A DNA stretch of 64,000 bases from Liolophura sinensis (Eukaryota; Mollusca; Polyplacophora; Chitonida; Chitonidae): assembly GCF_032854445.1 (NCBI RefSeq), contig NC_088302.1, positions 40,182,191-40,246,190 on the forward strand, read 5' to 3'. Shown piece after piece: positions 24,301-36,300 of the stretch. Under the pieces are notes generated by a model. The model was not told the DNA's origin, searched no databases, and was given only the letters and a program-made list of their open reading frames with translations. The position numbers and the translations under genes were made by a program. How positions within the stretch are numbered: position 1 is the first letter of the stretch; every line of letters starts with the position of its first letter.

Positions 24301-27300
24301 GCATACCTACAGGTTAACACTTAGCTGAGAATTGTTGTCGTAACTGTGAGATGATACAAAGATGACTATTTTTTATTATATTACTTTTATAACTTTTTTT
24401 ATATTTACCTGAACTATTGTGACAATAATTTTTCATGTAAATTAAAATGGTATCTAGTCAACTACTGCAACTTACCTTGTCCAGATAATTAACATGGTCA
24501 TCAAGTGAACTATTTTTCTATTTATTCTACAGAAGTTGTGCACCTAAATATTTGCCATTAACATATCACGGCAGTCAGGTTTATGGGTTGAGGAAACTAA
24601 AGTTCCAAGAGTAAACCACTGACCTTCACCAGGTAGCTGACAAAGCTGCTGACTGAATAAAGCTGGATAGAGACAAGTGACCTCATCAGTCAGGGGGCTG
24701 ATGAATGCAGTGAGTAACCACTGTGATCCAGTGAACCACCGTGATCTCCAGTAAGTTCACATGGCCTTCCCATGAACTGCCATCTCACCTTCTCCAGTAA
24801 GTTCACATGGCCTTCCCATGAACTGCCATCTCACCTTCTCCAGTAAGTTCACACGGCCTTCCCATGAACTGCCATCTCACCTTCTCCAGTAAGTTCACAT
24901 GGCCTTCCCATGAACTGCCATCTCACCTTCTCCAGAAAGTTCACATGATCATCCAGTGAACTGCCATGATCTCACCTTCTCCAGTAAGTTCACATGGTCA
25001 TCCAGTGAACTGCCGTGATCTCACCTTCTCCAGTAGGTTCACATGGTCATCCAGTGAACTGCAGTGATCTCACCTTCTCCTGTAAGTTCACATGGTCATC
25101 CAGTGAACTGCAGTGATCTCACCTTCTCAAGTAGGTTCACATGGTCATCCAGTGAACTGCCGTGATCTCTCCTTCTCCAATAAGTTCACATGGTCATCCA
25201 GTGAACTGCCGTGATCTCACCTTCTCCAGTAAGTTCACATGGTCATCCAGTGAACTGCAGTGATCTCACCTTCTCCAGTAAGTTCACATGGTCATCCAGT
25301 GAACTGCCATGATCTCACCTTCTCCAGTAAGTTCACATGGTCATCCAGTGAACTGCCGTGATCTCTCCTTCTCCAATAAGTTCACATGGTCATCCAGTGA
25401 ACTGCAGTGATCTCACCTTCTCATGTAAGTTCACATGGTCATCCAGTGAACTGCCATGATCTCACCTTCTCCAGTAGGTTCACATGGTCATCCAGTGAAC
25501 TGCAGTGATCTCACCTTCTCCTGTAAGTTCACATGGTCATCCAGTGAACTGCCGTGATCTTACCTTCTCAAGTAGGTTCACATGGTCATCCAGTGAACTG
25601 CAGTGATCTCACCTTCTCCAGTAGGTTCACATGGTCATCCAGTGAGCTGTCGTGATCCCACCTTCTCCAGTAAGTTCACATGGTCATCCAGTGAACTGCC
25701 GTGATCTTACCTTCTCATGTAAGTTCACATGGTCATCCAGTGAACTGCAGTGATCTCACCTTCTCCAGTAAGTTCACATGGTCATCCAGTGAGCTGCCGT
25801 GATCTCACCTTCTCATGTAAGTTCACACGGTCATCCAGTGAATTGCCGTGATCTTACCTTCTCATGTAAGTTCACATGGTCATCCAGTGAACTGCAGTGA
25901 TCTCACCTCTCCAGTAAGTTCACATGGTCATCTAGTGAACTGACGTGATCTCACATTCTCCAGTAAGTTCACATAGTCATCCAGTGAACTGCAGTGATCT
26001 CACCTTCTCCAGTAAGTTCACATGGTCATCCAGTGAACTGCAGTGATCTCACCTTCTCCAGTAAGTTCACATGGTCATTCATTTAACTGCCATGATCTCA
26101 CCTTCTCCAGTAAGTTCACATGGTCATCCAGTGAGCTGCCGTGATCTTACCTTCTCCAGTAAGTTCACATGGTCATCCAGTGAACTGCCGTGATCTCACC
26201 TTCTCCAGTAAGTTCACATGGTCATCCAGTGAGCTGCCGTGATCTTACCTTCTCCAGTAAGTTCACATGGTCATCCAGTGAACTGCAGTGATCTCACTTT
26301 CTCCAGTAAGTTCGCATGGTCATCCAGTGAACTGCCGTGATCTTACCTTCTCCAGTAAGTTCACATGGTCATCCAGTGAACTGCCGTGATCTCTCCTTCT
26401 CCAATAAGTTCACATGGTCATCCAGTGAGCTGCCGTGATCTTACCTTCTCCAGTAAGTTCACATGGTCATCCAGTGAACTACTGTGGTCCTTGGCTGCAC
26501 TCAGGATGTCCATAATGTTTTCTCGAGGATGAACGCCATTCTCAAACCGGTTGTACATTCCTCGCCAAAACCTTTCAGTGCAAAAATAGAGAAAGATACA
26601 TTTTGAGGGGATATGTATATAGCATGTAGTTAACTAGACTTGGCATAAGAAGGCAAACAAGTTCAGAACTTACTGGAAGTACAGTAAATTGGCACTGTAA
26701 TATATTAGCAATCCTGGAAAGCTTAGTTTCACATTACACAGGTTAAGACAATTTTCATCTCGAAATGGAGGTCACTAAAATATACGATTTACTGGCTGCA
26801 CTGTAAACTGATAATAGAAAGTAGTTACTATTTAAATGTATTTATCTAATTTATTTATGTGACTGGAGTTTCATGTGGTACTCATGTGGTATATTTCAGT
26901 TATACAATGGCGGTCAGCATTATGGTGAGAAGACACCTGTTCTAGACAAAACTCAGAGGGCACAGTATTAGCTGTCAATAGAGCACAGTGTGGAATGCTT
27001 ACTGGGCACACTATTATGTATGTAAACAACACTGCATGTAACTTACTGGAAACACTGTGGACTTGTATTAGGAATCAGCACAGGGCAGGTAACCTCCATT
27101 TCCTTCTTGTACAATGGGTTTAGATAATCACTCTGGTTCTTTGCCAAATAAGACCACAGGGAGTATGTTCTGTCGTGTAGCCTGTAACATAAAGGTAACC
27201 ATCAGAAACTCACCAACAAGTAAGTCCAGACTGGGATTTCTGGTAATGACTTCATAAATGTCACAAAAAATGAACTAGAATTGCAGACTAAACAAAATTC

Positions 27301-30300
27301 GAACCAGGGATCTGAGGTAAAAACACGTTTTTAAAATAAGCACACAGGAGTCTGAAGTGTCCTCTTTTTTTTTGTAGCGAATTGTCACATTTTATAATGA
27401 CCTCCTGTGCAGTAATGATATGTTTTCCAAATCTGTGCAACAACCAAGTTCATTCATACACTGTACACTTTTGACGTTTCGCCTGTCGGTTACTGTCATT
27501 TACTTTCACACTTCACACGGGCTAAGTAGAGGCAAGAAGTGGGTGATTAGCCCCCCCCCCCCACCCATTTCATTACTGTATGGCAGTACCCTGCTATTCT
27601 GAGCCCTATTCGGGTACAAGTGGATTTCACTGAGAAATATTACAATCAGGACTGTCCTCCTATTGCAGAAGAGTTACCTTTCCCACGTTTTGGAATCGGA
27701 AACCCATTAAAGACAAAAAACATAGTTTCTGAAAAAATACTTTGACTACCTTTGACCCCTTTTCAGTGGCACTGTGTGCGAGTCCAGCATATCGGGAGAC
27801 AGGATTTGTCTGTGTTGTTGACATATTAGAGGTTCACACCACACTGACTGGCTATGTATCAAAATAGAGTGCATTTTTTATGATTATCGGTATGCAAGTA
27901 TGCCCAGGTGTCGCCAGCGACAGGTAAGATTATTTTTTTTCCTTTCGTCGACAAAAATAATATCATCAACGGGCATAGGCCTAATACACACTTGTAGATT
28001 TCGAGCCCTGTAATTGTAAGTTGTTGCTTTAAACACAGTTTGAGTCATTACCTGCTGGTAATTTGCAAGTAAGCATTTACAGGGTGTTAAATTCTTCATT
28101 CTAAACAGCTCTGCATGCATAATAACGGATATTTGACACGCCACTCCACATGTGCAAAGGTACTGGGTGATCATGCTCTCGAAAGAGTTTTCTCTCGAAT
28201 TCCCTTTCATCACAAAAAGGCGATCATAAACAGTGAATTAACCCTTTGTGTACTAAATTCATTACGATTAAAACTGAGGAAAATATGAACTGTTGGTGGC
28301 AGGAGCATAGACTGACTGCTCAGTGAAGTGTGAGCTTGTTTATTATGTTCAGGAAGTGTTCATATCATCCCCTGACCATCGCTGATGATCTCCCGTGGCG
28401 CCAAGTCAGTAAGAGCCACAATCAATGCAATGAAACATGGGATACACTTTCCAAAGCTGAGGACCAAACTTAAGGTCATTTGCCATACCTACCTGAGATT
28501 TATCCTATCTGCTTCACAGTTCCCTATTATCTACAACAGATCTATGCTGGCTATCTGTATCACAGTTCCCTATTATCTACATCAGATCTATGCTGGCTAT
28601 CTGTCTCACAGTTCCCTATTATCTACATCAGATCTATGCTGGCTATCTGTCTCAAAGTTCCATATTATCTATATCCGATCTATGCTGGCTATCTGTCTCA
28701 CAGTTCCATATTATCTACATCAAATCTATGCTGGCTATCTGTCTCACAGTTCCATATTATCTACATCACATCTATGCTGGCTATCTGCCTCACAGTTCCA
28801 TATTATCTACATCAAATCTATGCTAGCTATCTGCCTCACAGTTCCATATTATCTACATCAGATCTATGCTGGCTATCTGTCTCACAGTTCCATATTATCT
28901 ACATCAGATCTATGCTGGCTATCTGCCTCACAGTTCCATATTATCTACATCAGATCCATGCTGGCTATCTGCTTCACAGTTCCCTATTATCTACATCAGA
29001 TCTATGCTGGCTATCTGTCTCACAGTTCCCTATTATCTACATCAGATCTATGCTGGCTATCTGTCTCACAGTTCCCTATTATCTACATCAGATCTATGCT
29101 GGCTATCTGTCTCACAGTTCCCTATTATCTACATCAGATCTATGCTGGCTATCTGTCTCACAGTTCCCTATTATCTACATCAGATCTATGCTGGCTATCT
29201 GCCTCACAGTTCCCTATTATCTACATCAGATCTATGCTGGCTATCTGTCTCACAGTTCCCTATTATCTACATCAGATCTATGCTGGCTATCTGCCTCACA
29301 GTTCCATATTATCTACATCAAATCTATGCTAGCTATCTGCCTCACAGTTCCATATTATCTACATCAGATCTATGCTGGCTATCTGCTTCACAGTTCCATA
29401 TTATCTACATCAGATCTATGCTGGCTATCTGCCTCACAGTTCCATATTGTCTACAACAGATCTGTGCTGGCCACCTATCTCACAGTTCCCTATTATCTAC
29501 ATCAGATCTATACTGGCTACCTGTCTCACAGTTCCCTATAATCTACATCAGATCTATGCTGGTTATCTGCCTCACAGTTCCCTATTATCTACATCAGATC
29601 TATGCTGGCCACCTGTCTCACAGTTCCATATTATCTACATCAGATCTATGCTGGCTATCTGCCTCACAGTTCCCTATTATCTACATCAGATCTATGCTGG
29701 CCACCTGTCTCACAGTTCCATATTATCTACATCAGATCTATGCTGGCTGTCTTCCTCAAAGTTCCCTATTATCTACATCAGATCTATGCTGGCTATCTGT
29801 CTCACAGTTCCATATTATCTACATCCAATCTATGCTGGCTATCTGCCTCACAGTTCCCTATTATCTACATCAGATCTATGCTGGCTATCTGCCTCACAGT
29901 TCCCTATTATCTACATCACATCTATGCTGGCCACCTGTCTCACAGTTCCCTATAATCTACATCAGATCTATGCTGGCTATCTGTCTCACAGTTCCCTATT
30001 ATCTACATCAGATCTATGCTGGCTATCTGCCTCACAGTTCCCTATTATCTACATCAAATCTATGCTGGCTATCTGTATCACAGTTCCATATTATCTACAT
30101 CAGATCTATGCTGGCTATCTGTCTCACAGTTCCCTATTATCTACATCAGATCTATGCTGGCCAGCGGTCTCACAGTTCCATATTATCTACATCAGATCTA
30201 TGCTGGCTATCTGTCTCACAGTTCCCTATTATCTACATCAGATCTATGCTGGCCACCTGTCTCACAGTTCCCTATTATCTATATCAGATCTATGCTGGCT

Positions 30301-33300
30301 ATCTGTCTCACAGTTCCCTATTATCTACATCAGATCTATGCTGGCTATCTGTCTCACAGTTCCCTATTATCTACATCAGATCTATGCTGGCTATCTGTCT
30401 CACAATTCCTTATTATTTGTCCAAGATCCATCCTATCAGTCTCACAGTTCACCATTTACCACCTGAGATTTATCCTACCCTCTTTTATATTTCCTTATTA
30501 TCTACCTGCGATCTACCCTGTCTGTCTCATAGTTCCCTATCAACTACCAAAGACCTATCCTACCTGTCTCACTGTTCCCTATTAATTATGAGATATAGCC
30601 TAGGTGTTTCACAGTTCACCATTACCTACCTGAGATCTATCCTATCTTTCTCACAGTTCCCTATGAACGTGCCAAACTGGCATGAGAACACATGATCGTG
30701 GAGTGTGAGCAGGAACCGCTCGTTGAACTGGAAAGCACAGGGGAACTGCTGCATGAACTGCCACACTGTATCGATGAACTGTGTGAGTACTGGGGACACC
30801 TCTTTGGCATCTATACCCTCCAGTAAACCACAGCGGTCTGTGAACTTATGACCAAATGCCAGCCACTCCTTCTCTATCAAAGCCTGCAATAAAAAAAAAT
30901 CACCAGAAAAATATAACTTATTTCCAAGGCTAAGCATTTTTTTTTTGACTGGAATACCAGAAACATTTGGCAACAAATATAAATGTAAACAATCAACACG
31001 AAACAATTTTTATTAAGAAATGTCATGTTGGGAAAACAGATTTGAGGATTTACATATAAAATGCAAACTGATAAAAATGCAAACTGATAAAACATTGAAA
31101 GTCTTAAATTTAGTTATGGCCAGGCTGATGTGTACATGTAAATCTGAGAACATGCAGGGAATTTCTTTGCATGGGATTTCATGACTAAACCTTGTTAATA
31201 AAGTTATCCAGAAGATTGATGAACAGAAAAATTTTATGGCTTAAAACCGCTTTCACAATAACAGTTTCCTTCTAGTACTAGTCACAAACAACACTGGACT
31301 CATTATAGGAGTTTGACAGACATGATCATGTGATGAATGACAGGTCTATCTTGGGACACACTGAATGATGCTGCTATCAGCCATGAAGTCAGGCGTTCAG
31401 CCATAGATATGTGCCTGCCTCGCAGACGCGTCACCATTAATTGGGTAGGGAGGTTACCAGCACCTTGGCAGTTAACAAGCATCCGTCTCTATAGGAGGTA
31501 CGGAGGAGGGATACTGTCGCCCCACTCATTGTTGAAGGGATTATATAGGGCATTTGAACTGTTAACAATGTGACAGAGCTCTGAAGCCTCCATGCCTGTG
31601 TTTGACCATATGCAGTAGTAGTTCTTCATGAAAGTTTAACCCAAGCTCTTTGGTTTAAAAATTTTATATCACTTTGAAGAAAAAGTGTCTTGTTTTTTAA
31701 AAATATGTTCAACTTAGCAATAGTAGTAAACTGGCATAAACACCTTACCTGAAATCCCTGTATAGTTCTGTAGTATGGGTCTAACATCATTCCAGCCAAG
31801 GAGCATGTCTGAGCTGTCCGGTCCCAACCATCAGAACAGTGTACTAATACACTAGTACCATTACGCACAGCCTGAAATACATTGCAATGGGTACACCCAT
31901 GTACTAGCTGATCTCTCCTAAAATTGACACCTGGATAGAACCAGTCGTAAGAACAGTGTACTAATACACTAGTATCAAAACGCACAGCCTGAAATACACT
32001 GCAATGGGTACACCCATGTACTAGCTGATCTCTCCTAAAATTGACACCTGGATAGAACCAGTCGTAAGAACAGTGTACTAATACACTAGTATCGAAACGC
32101 ACGGCCTGAAATACACTGCAATGGGTACACCCATATACTAGCTGATCTCTCCTAAAATTGACACCTGGGTAGAACCAGTCGTAAGAACAGTGTACTAATA
32201 CACTAGTATCAAAACGCACAGTTTAAAATACACTGCAATGGGTACACCCATGTACTAGCTGATCTCTCCTAGAATTGACATCTGGATAGAACCAGCCGTA
32301 AGAACAGTGTACTAATACACTAGTATCAAAACGCACAGCCTGAAATACACTGCAATGGGTACACCCATATACTAGCTGATCTCTCCTAGAATTGACACCT
32401 GGATAGAACCAGTCGTAAGAACAGTGTACTAATACACTAGTATCAAAACGCACAGCCTGAAATACACTGCAATGGGTACACCCATGTACTAGCTGATCTC
32501 TCCTAAAATTGACACCTGGATAGAACCAGTCGTAAGAACAGTGTACTAATACACTAGTATCAAAACGCACAGCCTGAAATACACTGCAATGGGTACACCC
32601 ATATACTAGCTGATCTCTCCTAGAATTGACACCTGGATAGAACCAGTCGTAAGAACAGTGTACTAATACACTAGTATCGAAACGCACGGCCTGAAATACA
32701 CTGCAATGGGTACATCCATGTACTAGCTGATCTCTCCTAGAATTGACACCTGGATAGAACCAGTCCTCAGTACAGTGTACTAATACACTCGTACCATAAC
32801 ACACAGCCTGAAATACATTACAATGGGCACACCCATATACTAGCTGATCTCTCCTAGAAATTGCACATGGATAGAACCAGATAGAACCAGAGTTAGTGCA
32901 CTAATACACTTGTATCATTACGAACAGCCTGAAATACATTACAATGGGCACACCCAAAAACTAGCTGATCTCTCCTAGAATTGACACCTGGATAGAACCA
33001 GTCATCAGAACAGTGTACTAATACACTCGTACCATAACGCACAGCCTGAAATACATTACAATGGGCACACCCATATACTAGCTGATCTCTCCTAGAATTG
33101 ACACCTGGATAGAACCAGTCATCAGAACAGTGTACTAATACACTCGTACCATAACACACAGCCTGAAATACATTACAATGGGCACACCCATATACTAGCT
33201 GATCTCTCCTAGAAATTGCACATGGATAGAACCAGATAGAACCAGAATTGGTGCACTAATACACTTGTATCATTACGAACAGCGTGAAATACATTACAAT

Positions 33301-36300
33301 GGGCACACCCATAAACTAGCTGATCTCTCCTAAAATTGACACCTGGATAGAACCAGTCATCAGAACAGTGTATCAACACACTAGTATCATAATGCACAGC
33401 CTGAAATAATGATCACACCCATATACCAGCTGATCTGTCCTAGAATATACACCTTTATCCCACAAACAAAATAGTCCACTTTTCATTGGACAACAATGGT
33501 TACGTGGGGTATAGATATATTCTCAAACCCTGCAGAGAGACGTCACATGTGTCTGCTGAGTAGGTCATCTCCCTTTCACCTATACATCTATCTTCTGCAC
33601 TGAATTGATCGGTCTTTGCAGGATAAATTCATTACATGGTGAATCAGTGATAGGATACACAAATATATGGTGTAATAATCTTCATCTTGGCTCGGCTGAG
33701 GATTATTGGCACTTTACATTTGCATACCCTATCATATGCATATCCTATCACTTGGCTGACGCTGCACCCAGTATGAGGATTATTGCCAGCATATATCTGC
33801 ATATCCTATCACTAACTAACCATGTAACTAATAGAATACAACAAATCATCAGAACAGTATACTAAAACATTAACACCATTATTCTCAGCCTGAAAATAAT
33901 GGTCTCACTCATATACATGTACAAGCTGATGACACCTACAGTATACATCTGTATGGTGTCGTGTTATCATGCAGTGACACATTACAGCGTCATGTTGTGT
34001 CTTTAAACATCATCAGACTTCATACATGGTCTGCAAAGTTTTAGCCATTAAAGAGTTAAAAGTCTCAGACATGAGAACAGCCTGCACGTGTTGATACAGC
34101 TGTAAACTGCACGTATGATCCAGCAGGATTCACAGACTTACATTTGCGATGAAGACAGAGGTCTCCACAATAGCACGGATATGTTTGAGCCAGCCACAGC
34201 TCTCCAAGCCAGACAGGAACACATTCATGGTGGGATTCTTCAGTTCACACACTGCACAAGAAAGAACGAAACCGTGTTTCAGAAGAAATTCAAGAACATC
34301 TACACCTGGCCATCATAACAAATACATGTACCTTAATGGTCAGCAAGCTCATCAGCACTGATCATGAACTGAGCAGCATACTGGATGCAGAAACAAATAA
34401 ACCACAGCTGCATAGGTTTTGATAACAAAAAGTAGTGCTTTTGCTCTACTTACAATTTTATATTATGGAAAACATGCCTGTCAATGCTAATAGCTGTGGA
34501 GTAAGCTGGGCAGAGCCTACAATCATACATACATGTATCTTGCCAAATCTGTTGACCAGCAGACATGTTTGGGACAGATTAGTCAAGCAATTCCAATATA
34601 ATTAGTGAATAGTAAAACCTTACTGCTACAACCAGGACCTATTAAGCCAAGGCTGCAGTAATTAGGATAACAAGGGAGGTAATAAATCTCGGTCAACTCA
34701 CACTCCAGGAGCTTCTGTAAGCTGCTCCTCATAACATGTATGTTCTCAATACCCAGGAATTGGAACTTGATGTCTGCATAAAAACTCTCATTCTCATAGC
34801 CTTTCCCAGCGGCTTTATTTGCCATAGCATTGATCTGTTGAAGAGACAGCAGACACCTCATCATTATAAACACACACTACCCCACTTCATCATCAAACTG
34901 TCAGCACACCAACAAATTAAAGCTAGATTTATTAAAACAGATGATAATGATTAATCATAAATTCAATGAAGATGTCAGAGGTGATAGCTATTATACAGGT
35001 TAGCATTAAGTGTAACAGGCTTCAGACCACACACCATTAGAATTGCATTGCTGCAAAATGGTTGAAATGCTGCCCATATTTGGGAAGCATTTTTTCTTAT
35101 TACATCACTTATTAACGTATCCTAATTAATAATATTCAAAAAGTCTTTTCAAACCTCAGAATCCATGAAGAAATACATTTCACATTTCATTTGAGATTGC
35201 AGGCGATTTGTTTTACATCTCCTATTCATCCAATAAATCAAAATAAGTCTGGACTTTCGCCCTTCTCCAAATAAAATCAAGCAAAGAAAACAAGAAGGAG
35301 CTTACTTTTGGTCTAGTGTCCACCACATACATGTATTTCGAGCTGGGGTTGGCCTTGAGGATGGCCTGTAACATCTGTTCATCCTCCATGCAACGAGCGC
35401 TAAACCCGGCCAATGGCTGACTGCACCGCGTTATCGACGCCTGTCATATGAACAAATACCGGTTACGTCCAGCACAAACTTTATAATGGTATAAAGAATT
35501 TAACATCTTTCAGATATGGCCAATATAAGTTCCAATTGTACATTAATATGCATGCTAGTCCAAAAACTAATAATTCATCTACAGAAAATGACTCTCTATT
35601 ATGACCTTGAAAAAATAAGTCAAGGTCACTGAAATTCTTCACGACAAAGTGTAAAAATGTGGGGCACATGTAAGTGGTGAACTTGGAGTATAATGTTCAA
35701 GGGATATTGGCACAAGTTTGCTATTTTGCACTTTGGAACATCCAATGTCACTTTAACTAAAAACATTTAACTGAGTCAGACGATTAATTCAGCTATCTAT
35801 ACATAATAACTATAACTTTATATTCACCATTAAAGACCCATTTTTTACGTTAAATTTCAGACTCCCCTGTGTTGTACAGCAGGGAGATGTAAATCTGGTG
35901 TGTAATAACTCAAAATCTGTGACTAAATAATAAAATCAAACTTTACTTAAAATTTGATTTTCTAAACTAGTAACGGTTGCATTGGATGAAAAAGAGCTGT
36001 ACCTGATTATCTCTGTGAAGATAAGACAAGGCTGGCAGGCGGCCTCGGCTCCGGAACTTTGAGCTGCCCACCAGGACAGGTGTACTGGCTGAGGCGGGGA
36101 CAAATATGTGCCGAGGGTATGTGTCACATATCTGTAAAACATAAAACCAACACAGGGTTGAGGTATGTGACACTTCAACATACAAAACCAAGACATAAAT
36201 TATCAGGTTTGTGACACTTCAACGTACAAAATCAACACATACCCTACAATTCCTAAACCTTTTCAACCACCTCTGCAACCAATCTTTTGAACATTCTGAC

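Larger units (their letters stand above)
24223..26444 (-). other. MTMR intron carrying the 49-bp splice-junction array
   Basis: Minus-strand boundaries GAGAAG|GTAAGA and TTTTACAG. The array occupies 24717-26444, starting exactly at the donor. An isolated, still-open exon-end copy lies at 24476-24517. The rest is unremarkable. Confidence 0.85.
31872..34141 (-). other. MTMR intron carrying the 117-bp acceptor array
   Basis: 2270 bp, GT-AG, phase 0. The array spans 31872-33420, with one further diverged unit at about 33835-33930. Between them, 33475-33830 holds a small local duplication (GAGGATTATTGGC at 33698, GAGGATTATTGCC at 33774). Confidence 0.85.

Noticed and set aside
28491-30629. CRISPR-like appearance of regular repeats
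   Set aside because: There are no unique spacers, the units are contiguous, no cas genes are present, and the host is an animal with introns.
28385-30695. Very long + strand open frames (609, 364, 353 and 315 codons) suggesting a repetitive protein
   Set aside because: They are one 46-bp minisatellite read in three frames. No unit has a + strand stop and 46 is not a multiple of 3, so all frames stay open. The array is intronic to the minus-strand phosphatase and is derived from an exon end.
31626-33397. Minus-strand open frames of 197, 193 and 88 codons repeating HCSYDW, resembling a multi-P-loop phosphatase
   Set aside because: Each 39-codon block begins with a copied 3' splice site, and only the last block (31749-31871) has the catalytic Arg and continues into real phosphatase sequence. 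The others are intronic copies unless alternative splicing is shown.
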